Shown piece by piece: positions 10,178 to 22,440 of a stretch of 64,000 bases of DNA. The notes below the pieces were generated by a model. That model saw only the letters and a list, made by a program, of their open reading frames with translations, was not told the DNA's origin and searched no databases. The position numbers and the translations under genes were made by a program. Positions within the stretch are counted from its first letter, which is position 1. Every line of letters starts with the position of its first letter. The stretch covers positions 85,386,268-85,450,267 of the forward strand of contig NC_064831.1 in assembly GCF_024166365.1 (NCBI RefSeq). Reading direction: 5' to 3'. The DNA is from Elephas maximus indicus (Eukaryota > Chordata > Mammalia > Proboscidea > Elephantidae).

Positions 10178-12950
10178 AATATGTTGAGTTACTAATTCAA
10201 AATACACTTTTTTTAAAATTCTAGAATGTGTTTGATGCTTTTTTTTCTTTCAAATCTGCTATGTGCCTTTATGTGATTTCTAGTTCTCTGGTGAATTTTT
10301 TTTTTTAACTTTTCTACCCTTGTTATATAGTCTGTGTCTGATAATTCCAATTTCTGCTATCCCTGAGGCTTTCTTTTGTTATATTTTTCTAGGTTCACAT
10401 TCCTGTTTTCTTGTTGCATGGTTAGTTGTTTTTGGTTATGTGCTGGACATTACATTTGAAAAAGTATTTGTAGAAATAATTTGCCAGTTTTGATAATGTT
10501 GTCAAGCTCCAGAGAGGATTTGTATTTGCTTCTGTTAGGCACCTGGCTTTGTTAGAAATTCTGTATTACCTTAATAAAACATTAGGAACAAAAATTTGTG
10601 AACCATTAACTTGAATTGATTACTTGCGTGTGTCCATGCAAAGGTTGAATTACTTTTTGTTCACTTTTACTCATAGAGAGTAGCCCTTTTGAATTGAACC
10701 TATGAAAGCAATCTTGGCGGACTCTGAACTCAGACATTTGTTCTCCTACTATTCTGAGCCTGTCAAAAAGTACCACTCCATTTTTTAGCCTGCTATTTTA
10801 GATGATTTAACTCCATAGAAAACATGACCCCAAATCCTAAATTCATTCTGGATTTCTAATCTCATCCAAATTTTCTGGTAATTCCTCAATATATTATTAA
10901 TGCCTTGGTGCTTTTATGAAGGTTTTTTGTTTGTTTGGTTTTAATTCCACATTAGTTTTATATTGTCTTTAGCATAAGACTTGGTCCAAATCTGCCTAGT
11001 CTGCTCTTCCTGTAAATGAAAGTCTCATCTGGTATTTTAGTTCTTTCCTTTATTATTTTAACCTTAATAATTAGACATTATGATTGCATTATTTTTACAT
11101 ATTTATGTAAATAATTAGTAATATTTTATTTAATATTTGGTAATATTTACCCACATATTTGTCTTTTTCTTCTTTCATATCAAATCTACTTTCTAGTATA
11201 ATATTTATTCCTCTTGAAGTACATATTTTAGAATATCTTTTAGAAAAGGACTGCTGCTCTTTCCAAAAATAAACTCTGTTTTATTTTAGGTAACATAACT
11301 ACCTATTTTACTCTTGATCTTTGAATATATTTTTGTTGGATTTGGAATTTTAGGCTGATCATTATTTTCTTTTAGTATTTTGAAGTAATTTTTTCAGTGT
11401 CTTTTTGTTTTCATTGTCTCTGTTGCATAGTCTGCTGTCAGTTTAAATATCAGAATATCAGTCTTTTGTTGCCTTTAAGATTTTTTCTTGTTATTTTCTG
11501 TTTTCTCTAGGACTGGATTTCTTTTTATTTTGTTTAAAATATATTGTTCTTCATATTTAAAAAGTGTCTTTCATTTACTCTGGAAAATTTCAGTCATTCC
11601 TCAAATTTACCCTCCCCTTTAGAAGGTCCATTTAGACATATCATACATCTTTTCTTTCAATTCTTCATGTTTTTTCCATGTCCTTATTCTATAAGAAGGA
11701 GCTCTGGTGGTGCAGTGGTTAAAGCACTTGGCTGTTAACCAAAAGGTCAGCAATTTGGACCCATCAGTCACTCTACAGGAGAAAGATGTGACTGTCTGCT
11801 TCTGTAAAGGTTTACAGCCTTGAAGACCATATGGGGCAATTCTACTCTGTCATATAGAGTCCATATGAGTTGGAATCATCTAGACAGCAGTTGGTTTGGT
11901 TTGATTTGATTTGGGATATTTTATAAGATGCGTTTTGAGTATATCTTGAGGTCTATCTTCCAATTTGCTAATTTTTCCTTCATATGTGCCTAATCTATTT
12001 ATTCTGTTTACTTTATTATGTTCAGCGATTACAAACACATTGTTTCCAGAAGTTCCATTTCATTTTTATTCAAATATGCCTGGTTAGTTTGATAATTTTT
12101 ACCTGTTTGCTCCAGTTTTTCAAAACCATTCTGTTATGTTGAAACCACTTTACACATTTTTCAATATGTATCTAATAATTCTAAAATCTGAAATATTTTG
12201 AAAGGCCCTAAATCTGCTATTTTTCTAAATCTCTAATTTAATTAATTTTTTTTTTTTTGCTAATTGTCATACATGGTGGATTGTTTCCATGTGCGTTTGG
12301 CAATTTTATTATCATAATTACTTCTTTGCATTTTAATGAATTTAATATATAGGTATTTTGAGAATCTTAATTTGAGGGTGTTTTTCTCTTTTTTCCCAGA
12401 GAGAAATGACATTTTTCCTCTGTTAGGTGCTATGTTGACATTAATTGGGAATCGCTTCTTTGCCTTGGGATTCTCTGAAACTTGGAGATAGCGAAATTTA
12501 GTGTTGATGTCTTTCATGTAAAAGCAGGTTTGTGGTTGCACATTTTCAGTGGAGACAAATTTATTTCCCACCTGGAGCAAGAACAAAGGTAGAATTTTTT
12601 TCTGCTCAAGTTTTCAAGTGCCCTTTTTGAGTGCCCTTTAATTAGTCTTTGATTCAAATCCTCCACTTTGTGTGGGCCCAAGGCATAGTCTTTAATATTA
12701 TGAGTAGCTATTAATTGTCAAACTTTGGTTCCCAGGTATAGTTTTTTAACAGTTGTATCATCTTCTTCTGTGTTACATTTGCAAACATCTGTATTTTCAG
12801 CTTGTTCTTTAGTCCTTCCAATTTTCTTGTCAATTCAGGGATGCATTTGAAATTATGCCTGTTATAATTCATTCAGCATCTTAGTGATTTTCAGAGGTAG
12901 AGGGCTAATCATGTTGCTTACTTTAATATGTTGAAGGAAACATAGTTCCT
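10178..12950 (-). mobile_element. Old L1-derived block (interrupted by a SINE)
   Basis: T-rich sequence with the flavour of old L1 read in reverse ('gtgcctttatgtgatttcta', 'aagtacatattttagaat', 'gattttttcttgttattttc'). An AfroSINE at 11697-11917 interrupts it. Resemblance weakens after about 12250. The minus frame 12260-12586 shows no domain I recognise. Subfamily and exact extent are uncertain. Confidence 0.45.
11697..11917 (+). mobile_element. AfroSINE, type with middle insert, with TSD
   Basis: Full-length. Head with 'tggtgcagtggttaaagcac', the middle insert 'ggagaaagatgtgactgtct' and 'gcttctgtaaaggtttacag', and a tail with 'catatgagttggaatcatct'. Flanks 11686-11696 and 11918-11928 form an 11-bp TSD with one mismatch. 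Confidence 0.9.
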
Positions 12951-12954
12951 ATTA

Positions 12955-13935
12955 CTCATTAATTTATTAAAGAATATTTATTGGGAACTCACACCTGCTT
13001 TGTGCTTATCCCTGTTTTTGCAGTAGGTCCAAAGGGAGTCTAAGTACCTGCTCTCATGAAATTTGAATTCTCATGGGGCCAGGGGACGCAAACTGTGTAT
13101 GCATTTGAAGTAGTACCTAAGACTATGGAGAAAAATAAATAAAGAGCTGACATGATGGAGGAAGGAGAAGCATATTTTAGTTGTAGTGGTCAAAGAAGTC
13201 TTCTCTCTGGAAAATGACTTACCTGGATAAAGTGAAAAAGATTGAACATTGTTTTAATTTTTTCTTTTTTAGTATGAAACATCAAGTGCAAAGGCTTAGA
13301 CATCTCTTGGAGGTGACATGTGGCCATGTTACAAAAAAAAGAAAAAAAGAATTTTTTTTTTTCTTTTTGTAAAGACAGGTAAAGATCCAGTGTGGCTAAA
13401 GCAAAGAGAACAAGAGTGAGAAAGACAGTACATGAGGGTCTTATTGAGCATGGTAAGTTGCTTAACTTTTATTTTGATTATGATGGGAGTTCGACACAAA
13501 TCAATAATTTTATATGAACTTTGACTAATAAAAAAAAAATCATTCCAGCTGTTGAATTGAGATTTGTGGGGAAATAGGTGGCTTTTACAAGTGATAATGA
13601 CTGCTTTGGCTAGAATGAAGTGATGGTGTTATTGAGTAGTTGAAGGATTTAAGTTATGTCTTGAAATGAGAGCACACAGAATTTTTTTTTTTTTTTAATT
13701 ATTAATTGGCTATGGGTATGAGGGAAAGAGGGGAATTAGGATGATGTCTAAGCTTTTGGCCTAAGCAAATTTGTTTACGGTAGTGCCATTTTCTGAATGT
13801 ATGAAGCAGTTGCACTTGTGGAAGAGAGTAAGATTTTTGTATTTGACATATTAAATATGAGATGCTTATTAGGCAGCCAAGAACAAGCTGACAGTAGCAG
13901 TTGAATATCCGAGTTAAGAACTCCAGGGTCCTTGG
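12955..13935 (+). mobile_element. Ancient mammalian interspersed repeat (family not named)
   Basis: This matches, over its length, a common ancient repeat I know from mammalian genomes. Matches are 'attgggaactcacacctgct', 'ctctcatgaaatttgaattc', 'ctatggagaaaaataaat', 'tttggcctaagcaaatttg', 'gacatattaaatatgagatg' and 'cagttgaatatccgagt'. It is diverged and interrupted by A/T runs. I cannot assign the family name without a library search. Confidence 0.6.
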
Positions 13936-13984
13936 ATTCAGCAGATTTGGAGTGTGTCTAGTGCTGTCGTGTTCCACAGGCCAT

Positions 13985-14443
13985 TTGTCATTGTAAACTG
14001 CTATTGTATCAACTCTGACTGATGGTGACCTTAAGTACAAAAGAACAAAATGTTGCCTGGTCCTGCATTGTCCTCATAGTCACCAGCACGTTTTGAATCC
14101 ATCATTGGGTTATTGTGCCAATCCATCTCACCTAGGGTTTCCCTTGCCCTTGCAGGCCCCCTACATCCCCAAACATGACGTCTTCCTGTAATGATAATCC
14201 TTCCAATAATGCATCCAAAGCAAGTGAGTTGGACAATGTTCTGCTGTGATTCATAAGGTTTTCATTGACAAATTTATGTGAAGTAGGTCCCCAGGCCTTT
14301 CTTCCTGAACTGTCTCAGTCTGAAAGCTCTGATGAAACCTGTCCACCGTGGGCATACTGCTGGTATTTGAAATATCGGTGGCCTAGCTTCAAGAATCATA
14401 ACAACACGGAAGCCACCGCAGTGTGACAAACTCACAGATGGGC
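13985..14443 (-). mobile_element. Internally deleted RTE (5' end joined to 3' end)
   Basis: Read on the minus strand, 14443 to about 14250 is the RTE 5' end ('tgctggtatttgaaatatcg' and 'cttcttcctgaactgtctca' on the plus strand), reaching the segment equivalent to 'gcagaacattgtc'. It then jumps to the last 230 bases of RTE, including the 'aacaaaatgttgcctggtcc' equivalent, near 14040-14060 on plus. About 2.7 kb of endonuclease and reverse-transcriptase sequence is missing. The 3' tail at 13985-14010 is diverged. It could be a deleted LINE or a member of a non-autonomous family. Confidence 0.8.
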
Positions 14444-14769
14444 AGTGAACAAGCTATTTAGAAGGACTCAGTGAAGTAATGAAAGTGGCCTTACTTGGAA
14501 ATATAAAAATAATAATGAAAATCGAGGTTAAAAAAAAATACAATCATCACTTGACACTTTAAACTATCAAATTTTTATAAATATTAAAAGATATTCTATA
14601 CAGTGGGGCTTAGGGAATAAAAATATACTCTCATACTGTATACTTTCCTACCCTATACTGCGATACTATAGCTGTGTGGGGTTTATGTAGATACTACATA
14701 TCCCAAGCCTTAAAATATACATGCTTAAAGATATGTTAATTTATTCATAAACGTTTAATCTACGATAAA

Positions 14770-14966
14770 GGAGCCTGGTGGCCAGAGGTTAAGTGCTTAG
14801 CTGCTAACTGAAAATTCAGTGGTTCGAACCCATCAGCCACTCTGCAGGAGAAAGAAGTGACAGTCTGCTTCTGTAAATGTTAAAGCCTTGGAAATCCTAT
14901 AGGGCCCTCCTACTCTGTCATATGGGGTCCCCGTGAGTTGGAATGAACTCAATGGCAATGAGGTTT
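14770..14966 (+). mobile_element. AfroSINE, type with middle insert
   Basis: Head 'gagcctggtggccagaggtt', B box 'gtggttcgaacccatc', insert 'aggagaaagaagtgacagtc' and 'tgcttctgtaaatgtt', tail 'ccgtgagttggaatgaactc'. No clear TSD read. Confidence 0.88.
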
Positions 14967-15039
14967 TAACCTAAGAAATAAGTTATAGATGTACACAAAA
15001 ATTTAATTGCAGGCTAAACATGAAGAAAACAATTTCATA

Positions 15040-15507
15040 CCAAAAAGAAAAAGACAAAAGTTATTGTAAAATGGAATACTATGCAATCATGGAAACTGAT
15101 ACTACAGATTCAGATATTTCCACCTTTCAACCTCCAGGTACACGGAAGGATTGTGTTTCCTACTTCCCTGATAATTGGATGGGCCTGTGTGGCCATTCTT
15201 TTCCATCTGGTACAACCTTAAGCCTTTGAATGACTGCAGTGAGCTTAGCCTCCTTTCCTACCATTACAGTCATGAAGCATGAATGAGAAATAAACTTCAT
15301 TATTATATGACTCTAATGTTTTGATTTTTGTTATTGTCACAGCATTATATAGCTTATATTGGCTGATAAACATTGATACGGAAAGACGTTCATGGTACAT
15401 TGTTCCATTAAAAAGTTAGCTACGAAAGAAGTTATACGTTATGATCCTACTTCTGCCTGTGTGTGTGTATGTAAGAGAATTTGGAATTGTCAAAAGTAGC
15501 TGTCACT
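15040..15507 (+). mobile_element. Old L1 3' fragment plus an LTR-like ancient repeat
   Basis: Near 15065 'aaatggaatactatgcaatc' is L1-like. From about 15090 to 15375 the sequence resembles the 3' part of an old mammalian LTR ('gagaaataaacttcattatt' and a final 'ctgataaac'). From 15375 'tacggaaagacgttcatggt' and 'tatgatcctacttctgcctg' is L1 3' UTR-like. The frame 15020-15229 has no recognisable domain. Assignments are tentative. Confidence 0.45.
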
Positions 15508-15697
15508 AAACCAAAACGAAGCCTGCTGCAGTTGATGCCAGCTTGTAGTGATTCTAGAGATGCCCCATAGGATTTCCAAGTCTGTGAACTTTACAGAAAC
15601 AGACTGCGGCATCTTTGACGCTCAGAACAGCTGGTGGGTTCAAACCACTGATCTTTTGGTTAACAGCTAAGCACTTAGGCACTGCACCACCAGGGGT
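15508..15697 (-). mobile_element. AfroSINE, type with middle insert
   Basis: Reverse-complement copy: 'ggatttccaagtctgtgaac', 'tttacagaaacagactgcgg', 'tcaaaccactgatcttttgg' and 'gcactgcaccaccagggg'. It splits an L1 3' UTR-like sequence that seems to resume at 15700. Confidence 0.88.
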
Positions 15698-16266
15698 GAA
15701 ATTGTGTTTTCCTTACTTCTTTTTATATTTGCTAGTGCTTTATTTATTTTTTTAAGTAAACATGCTTTTTATAAGAAAAAAATAATCAAATAATTTTTGT
15801 AATTATTGAATAAATATACAAAATATACCCCCCAAAATATACCTATCAGTAATTTTTACATAACAGATCACAATAAAAGTAGTCTATATTAGTCATCCAA
15901 CACTCTTCTGTCAGTTTATCATACCGTGTTGGCCTGTGTGTTGCTATGATGCTGGAAGCCATGCGACTGGTATTTTAAACACCAGCAGGGTCACCTATAG
16001 TGGGCAGGTTTTATCAGAGTTTCCAGACTAAGACAAACATGGAAGGACCTGGTGACCTACTTTGGAAAAAATTGGCTAGTGAAAATCTTATGGATAACAG
16101 CAGAACATTGCCTGATATAGTGGAGGCACAAGATGAGCCCCCCAGGTTGGAAGGCACTCAAAAGATGACTAGAGAAGAGCTACCTCCTCAAAGTAGAGTC
16201 AGCCTTAATGACATGGATGGAGTAAAACTTACAGGACCTTCATTCGTTGATGTGACATGACTCAAA

Positions 16267-19200
16267 ATGAGAAGAAACAGCTGCAAGCATCCAGTAGTAA
16301 TGTACACAGAATGTACAAAGCATAAATCAAGGAAAACTGGAAGTTGTCAAAAATGAAATGGAGCACCTGAAGATTCTTATCCTAGGCATTAGTGAACTGA
16401 ACAGATTGGTATTGTCCATTTTAAACTGGACAATCATAAAGTCCACTATGCCTAGAATGACAAATCGAAGAGGAATAGCACCACATTCATTGTCAAAAAG
16501 ATTTCAAGATCTATTCTAAAATACAAGGCTGTCTGTGACACAATAATATCCATAGGCCTACAGGGAAAACCAGTTAGTAGGATTATTATTCAAATTTACA
16601 CACCAACCACTAATGCCAAAGATGAAGAAATGAAAGATTTTACCAACTTCTGCAATTTAAAAAGAATCATTCATGCAATCGAGATACATTGACAATTACT
16701 GGGGATTAGAATGCAAAAGTTGGAAATAAAGAAGAAGGATCAGTAATTGGAACTATGGCTGTGGTGACAGACATGACCCTGGAGGTCACATAATAGAATT
16801 TTGCAAGACCACTGACTTATTCATTACAAATACATTTTTCAACAACGTAAATAGTGACTATACATGTGGACCTCACTGGATGGAATACACAGGTATCAAA
16901 TTGATTACATCTGTGGAAAGAGACAAAGGAGAAGTTCAATATCAGCAGTCAGAACAAGGCCAGGAGCCAACTGTGGAAATGACCGTCAATTTTTCATATG
17001 CAAGCACAGTTGAAGCTGAAGAAAATTAAAACAAGGCCACAAGAATCAAAGTTTGACCTTGAGTACATCCCATCTGAATTTAGACACCATATTAAGGATA
17101 GATTTGACATGTTGAACACTAATGACCAAAGACCAGTTGAGCTGTGGAAGGACATTATATATAAAGAAAGCAAAAGGTCATTAAAAAAGAAAGAGAGGAA
17201 AAAAAAAAAAAAAGAAGAGGCTTTGAAACTTGCTCTTGAACGTAGCTAAAGCAAAAGGAAGAGATGATAAAGCAAAAGAGCTGAACAGAAGATTTCAAAG
17301 GGAAGCTCGAAAAAACAAAGTATTATAATGAAATGTATAAGGATCTGGAGTTAGAAAACCAAAAGGGAAGAACACACTTGGCATTTCTAAAACTGAAAGA
17401 ACTGAAGAAAAAATTCAAGCCTTGAGTTGCAACATTGAAGAATTTTATGTGCAAAATACTGAACGACACAGGAAGCATCAAAAGAAGATGGAAGGAATAC
17501 ACAGAGTCACTGTATCAAAAAAGATCGGTCGACATTCAACCATTTCAAGAGATAGCATATGATCAAGAACTTGCGGTGCCGAAGGAAGAAGTCCAAGCTG
17601 CACTAAAGGCACTAGTGAAAAACAAGGCTGCATGAGTTGACGGAATACCAATTGAGATGTTTCAATAAACGGATGCAGTGCTGGAAGCACTTACTTACCT
17701 ATGCCACGAAATTTGAAAGACAGCTACCTGGCCAACCAGCTGAAGGATATCCATATTTACACCCATTCCAAAGAAAAATGATCCAGCAGAATGTGGAAAT
17801 TAACAAACAATATCATATGCAGTAAAACTGTGCTGAAGGTAATTAAAAAATGATTGCAGCAATATATTGACAGGGAACTGCCAGAAATTCAAGCTGGAAT
17901 CATAAGAAGATATGGAATGCAGGATGTCATTATTGATATCAGATGGATCTTGGCTGAAAGCAGAAAATACCTGAAAGATGTTTACCTGTGTTTTATTGGC
18001 TATGCAAAGATATTTGACTGTGTGGATCATAACAAATTATGGATAACATTGCAAAGAATGGGAATTCCAGATCCCTTAATTGCGCTCATGTGGAACCTGT
18101 TTATAGATCAAGAGTAGAATTTGAACGGAACAAGGGGAAACTGCATGGTTTAAAATCAGGAAGGGTGTACGTCGGGGTTGTATCCTTTCATCATACTTAT
18201 TCAATCTGCATGTTGTTATTAGTTGTTAGGTGCCGTCAGGTTGGTTCTGACTCATAGCGACCCTATGCACAACAGAATGAAACACTGCCGGGTCCTGCGC
18301 CATCCTCACAATCGTTGTTATGGTTGAGTTCATTGTTGCAGCCACTGTGTCAGTCCACCTCGTTGAGGGTCTTCCTCTTTTCTGCTGACCCTGTACTCTG
18401 CCAAACATGATGTTCTTCTTCAGGGGCTGATCCCTCCTGAGATGTGTCCAAAGTATCTAAGACGCAGTCTCGCCATCCTTGCCTCTAAGGAGCATTCGGG
18501 CCCACTTCTTCCAAGACAGATTTGTTTGTTCTTTTGGCAGTCTGTGGTGTATTCAATATTCTTTGCCAACACCACAATTCAAAAGCGTCAACTTTTCTTC
18601 GGTCTTCCTTATTCATTGTCCAGCTTTCACATGCATATGATGTGGTTGAAAATACCATGGCTTGGGTCAGGTGCACCTTAGTCTTCAGGATTACATCTTT
18701 GCTCTTCAACACTTTGCATAATGACCAAATAATCTGAAAAGCTGGACTATATGAAGAAGAATAGGGCATCAGGATTGGAGGAAAACTCATTAACAACCTG
18801 GGTTATGCAGGTGACACAACCTTGCTTGCTGAAAATGAAGAGGACTTGAACCACTTACTGATGAAGATCAAAGACCACAGCCTTCAGTATGGATTACACC
18901 TCAACATAAAGGAAACAAAAATCCTTACAACTTGTCCAATAAGCAACAACATGAAAAATGGAGAAAATTTTGAAGTTGTCAAGCTTTTCATTTACATGGA
19001 TCCATAATCACCACCCACAGATACAGCAGTCAAGAAGTCAAATGATGTATTGCATTGGGCAAATCTGCTGTAAAAAACCTCTTTAAACTGTTAAAAATCA
19101 AAGATTTCACCTTGGGAACTAAGGTGTGCCTACATAAAGCCATGGCCTTTATTGCCTCATAAGCATGTAAAAGTTGGACAATGAATTAGGAAGACCGAAA

Positions 19201-19563
19201 AAGAGTTGATTCCTTTGAATTATGATGTGGGGAAGAATATTGACTATGCAATGGTCTGCCAGAAGAACAAACAAATCTGTCTTTGAGGAAGTATAGCCAG
19301 AATGCTCCTCAGAAGCAAGGATGGTGAGACTTCATCTCAAGTACTTTGGACATGTTATCAGGAGGGGCCAGGAAGAACGACATCATGCTTAGTAAAGTAG
19401 TGGGTCAGCGAAAAAGATGAAGACCCTCAACAAGATGGAGCGACACAGTGACTGCAACAATGGGCTCAAATATAACAATTGAGAGGATGGTGCAGGACCA
19501 GGCAGTGTTTCATTCTGTTATACATAGCGTCTTTATAAGTAGGTGCCTCTTGTTGGGACCTAA
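16267..19563 (+). pseudogene. Dead RTE endonuclease-reverse transcriptase ORF
   Basis: The single RTE ORF starts at an ATG corresponding to 55309 in the best copy. Order: apurinic-type endonuclease (about 16290-17010), linker rich in Lys and Glu, then reverse transcriptase (about 17540-19000) and a C-terminal domain that reaches the element's end. It is broken by many stops and frameshifts, by an antisense insertion within the RT domain, and by an RT active-site change: the YADD box at 18804-18815 reads YAGD, so a catalytic Asp is lost. Frames 16998-17249, 17435-17635 and 17854-18117 are relics of it. Confidence 0.9.
18212..18714 (-). mobile_element. 5'-truncated RTE nested antisense inside an RTE
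   Basis: Minus-strand copy of the last 500 bases of RTE. Its 3' tail is at 18212-18235 ('agttgttaggtgccgtcagg') and its truncated 5' end near 18714. The host sentence 'ttcaatctgcat' resumes after it with 'aataatctgaaaagctggac'. The bases tgcat occur on both sides (18207-18211, 18715-18719), a plausible short TSD. Its C-terminal frame (18226-18408, minus) is still open and ends at the taa of the tail. Confidence 0.9.
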
Positions 19564-19589
19564 CGACAACAACATATTGGTCATTCTTA

Positions 19590-20265
19590 ATATTGTCTTT
19601 AAAGAAAATACATATATTTTTCCTTTTGTACATTGAACACTTTGCAAGCTACCAAAAAAAGAAAAAGTTTTTGGCAAAAGGATCAGTATGAATAATCCTT
19701 GATACTGGAAACAAATGTGACTTTTTTTTTTCTTTTGTCTTCCCAGTAAATACCACAGTCATTATTTTTTTAATCATCAAATCAAAGTTCCTCTCATCAG
19801 CTAGCTCCAGCTAAATTGCCTGCTACTTCCTCTAAGGACAGCTCATAAATAAATAGCTGCCTGTTGGCCTTGGGGATGGGTTGTGGTGGAACATCCTGTC
19901 TCCAGGCAGAAAGGTTAATCTTGGTCGAATTGTCGACACCCTGTGTGACCTTGAGCAAATCACTTGACCTCTTTCTGTACCTGTCAATCTTCTTAAACAA
20001 ATGGGATGCATAACCAGAGTTTGAGTCAGCTGCTAAGCTGGAGCAAGAAAAGTAGCTTATGACACCATTTGCAAATTCAAATGAATAAACTCAAGGACAG
20101 AAAGAATTTTGAGTTGTGAGAGAACAGAGAAGGAGTATCTAAGGGTATAATGGGCCAGAGACGGTGTCAGATTCATTTCCAAATAAAAGATTCCTGAGGG
20201 AGAACTGCTCTAGAGTTGATTAAAGGGAGTAAGAGGGACACAGATGAGTGAAGAGTGTCTGGCCT
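19590..20265. other. Mostly unassigned; MIR-like trace
   Basis: No gene recognised. About 19930-20010 reads like a MIR core in plus orientation ('tgtgaccttgagcaaatcac' then 'ttgacctctttctgtacctg'). The remainder is of unknown origin. Confidence 0.5.
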
Positions 20266-21036
20266 GTGTGTTGCTTATTAGTATCGGTTATTGGGTATAC
20301 GATTAACTTTACTCAAAACATTCATTCTCTGTTCATGGTTCTTTATAGGTAATCTCTAAATCCTTGGAATTTCCACAGTGATTGGAGATTTTGTTTGTCA
20401 TGGGTGGTGATGCTCCAGATTACACCTCATGGGTTATGCTACTGAGGTGACTCTGTTTGGGGGCTGGTCACACTAGAAAGACACATTGTATGATGCTAGT
20501 CTGACCTCCAGGGAGGGGAGGGAGGTTAGAGATTGAGTTCAAACGCATGGACAATGATTCAATCAAGCATACCTCCTAAATGAAACTCCAATAAAAACTC
20601 TGAACACTGAAGGTGAGCTTCATGGTTGGTGATAAACATCAAAGCATGAGAGGGTCATCATCCTTGGGACATGGAAGCTCCAAGTTTGAAACCCTACCAG
20701 ACCTAACCCTATGCGTCTCTTCTTTGTGCTAGTCCTGATTTGTATCCTTTATAATAAAACTGTAATTATAAGTTTACTGCTTTTCTGACTTCTGTGTGTC
20801 ATTCTAGCAAATTATTGAAACCAGAGGGGTTATAAAAACCACCAAACTTGTAGCCAGAAGCCCAAATTTGTAGTCAGAAGACAGGGTGTCCTGAGGACTC
20901 TTAAGATCATGGCTGGTGTTTGAAACTTGGGCAGACAAAAAAATCTGACCTAGCTCCAGTCTTGGGGTCAGAAGAAGAAGAACTGGATTTTCATTTGGTG
21001 TCAAATATTGACAGTTCATGTTTGAGAACACACACA
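20266..21036 (+). mobile_element. Old LTR-like element
   Basis: Shape and wording of an ancient mammalian endogenous-retrovirus LTR: a U3-like part, 'ccaataaaaactctgaacac' at 20590-20609, 'ataataaaactgtaatta' with a polyadenylation-like hexamer near 20751, then 'tctagcaaattattgaaacc' and a U5-like end. No internal retroviral genes flank it. The family is not assigned and both ends are approximate. Confidence 0.5.
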
Positions 21037-21341
21037 GACATCTTTAGTTATAGATAAAAATGCTGGGAAGTTGAAAAGATAATAAAATTAATTTGAGTTA
21101 TTTTAAGTGTGAAATTCATAACATATACACAAAGAAATAGTTTCCGTTAACAGTGTAATATGTGATTCTGGGGGCACAAAAGGGAAGACTTTCCTGGGTA
21201 AATATAATTGAGTATGGATAAATGCTGGAAATTCTATAATTTTGGTTCCCCATATTTGGCTATCAGTCAGTGCTTCTTCAGGGACACAGAAGCGGAGTAG
21301 AGAGTCATAGGCATTTTGATTCATTTTATATATCTCACTCT

Positions 21342-21779
21342 TAGAGATTGAATTGTGTCCTCCAAAAAGATATGTTGAAATTCTACATATATGTGAATGT
21401 GACCTTGTTTGTTCTTAGTTAAGTTAAAGGAGATCATACTGGAGCATGGTGGGTCCTAATCTTAATCCCTTCTGAGTGGTGTCATATAAAAGGGGAGAAC
21501 AGACGTGGAAACGGAGTCACACACAGCAGAAGATAGATGCCATGTGATGATGGAAGCAGAATCATCTTTAAGCACTGAAGATTGCTAGAAACCACCTGTA
21601 ACTAGGAGAGAAGTGTGGAACAGTTCCTCTCTCAAAGTTCTCAGGAAAAATCAACATGGTCCATGCCCTGATTTGGAGGCCACCCTAGCCTCCAGAATTG
21701 TGAGAAAATAAATTTCTGTTCTTTACAGCCACCTACTTTATGGTATTTTGCAATGGAGACCTGGGAAACTAGGACATTT
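21342..21779 (+). mobile_element. MaLR-type solo LTR (MST/MLT1-like)
   Basis: Typical non-coding MaLR LTR: 'tgaattgtgtcctccaaaa' start, 'ggtgggtcctaatcttaatc', 'gtgtcatataaaaggggaga', 'ctccagaattgtgagaaaat', 'aaataaatttctgttcttta' and a final 'gggaaactaggaca'. It has no coding capacity and no matching internal region nearby, so it is a solo LTR. Confidence 0.85.
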
Positions 21780-22299
21780 GCTACTGAATCCAGTTGTCTA
21801 AAGATTTCAGGTGGATGGAGTTTGTTTACTCAATCTGAATTTGCCTTAACTTTACTCCAGTGTCACAAAGGTATCCTCAAAGTATTCTATTCTGTGAGGC
21901 TTAAGGGCAAAGGAAGAAGAATCTAGAGCAAGTTTGCTTGTCAACCATATCCTGAAGCAGGTGTATTTCCATAGGGTTCTCTTCAAGTTAGAGGTCGAGG
22001 TAGAACTCCCAATATACCAGTAAAAATCAGCTACACCACTGGCTATTAGAGTAGTAGTCTACAAGATCCCTTGGTTATTTACTAAAATCTCTTAATATTC
22101 TGTTTTGCCCAACACATTGTCCTTCTGGTATTTTTTTTCTATGGTCCCATCCTTCTACAAAAAGAAAAAAGTTTTTTTTTTCTTTTTTTTTTGTACAAAG
22201 TAAAGGAAAATCATGTCATCCTTCCCCACTCTAGCACTCTTTAACTTTTCCAGGGTTTCATTAGGCTTATGCTAGAAATAAAACTTCTATTTATTTATG
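21780..22299. other. Unassigned sequence with a T/A-rich stretch
   Basis: No repeat family or coding frame recognised. Contains A/T homopolymer-rich sequence at 22130-22200. Confidence 0.35.
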
Positions 22300-22440
22300 T
22301 AGTCTTATTAACTCATCTATTCAACAATTATTTACTGAGCACCTACTAAGTGGCAAGACACTACAGTGGTGGTGAGGATTTAATGTTGATAGAGATTGAT
22401 GCCTCTTCCTGTCCATGAAATTTACATTCCAGCCTTCCTA
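22300..22440 (+). mobile_element. Ancient interspersed repeat fragment
   Basis: 'ttcaacaattatttactgag' then 'cacctactaagtggcaagac' and 'tgtccatgaaatttacattc' are diverged forms of a widespread ancient mammalian repeat, the same class as the start of 12955-13935. Family not named. Confidence 0.5.

Larger units (their letters stand above)
15899..19574 (+). mobile_element. Full-length RTE LINE, with nested antisense RTE
   Basis: Host length without the nested piece is about 3.17 kb, equal to the other full copies here (38095-41390, 54939-58134). It begins with the family start (ctgtcagtttatc...) and ends in 'cctaacgacaacaac' wording. It is flanked by a 12-bp TSD with two mismatches at 15887-15898 and 19575-19586. 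A 503-bp antisense RTE piece sits at 18212-18714. RTE elements move by target-primed reverse transcription using their own endonuclease and reverse transcriptase. Confidence 0.93.

Noticed and set aside
20266-21779. A complete endogenous retrovirus with paired LTRs
   Set aside because: The two LTR-like elements are of different families and no gag, pol or env remnant lies between them.
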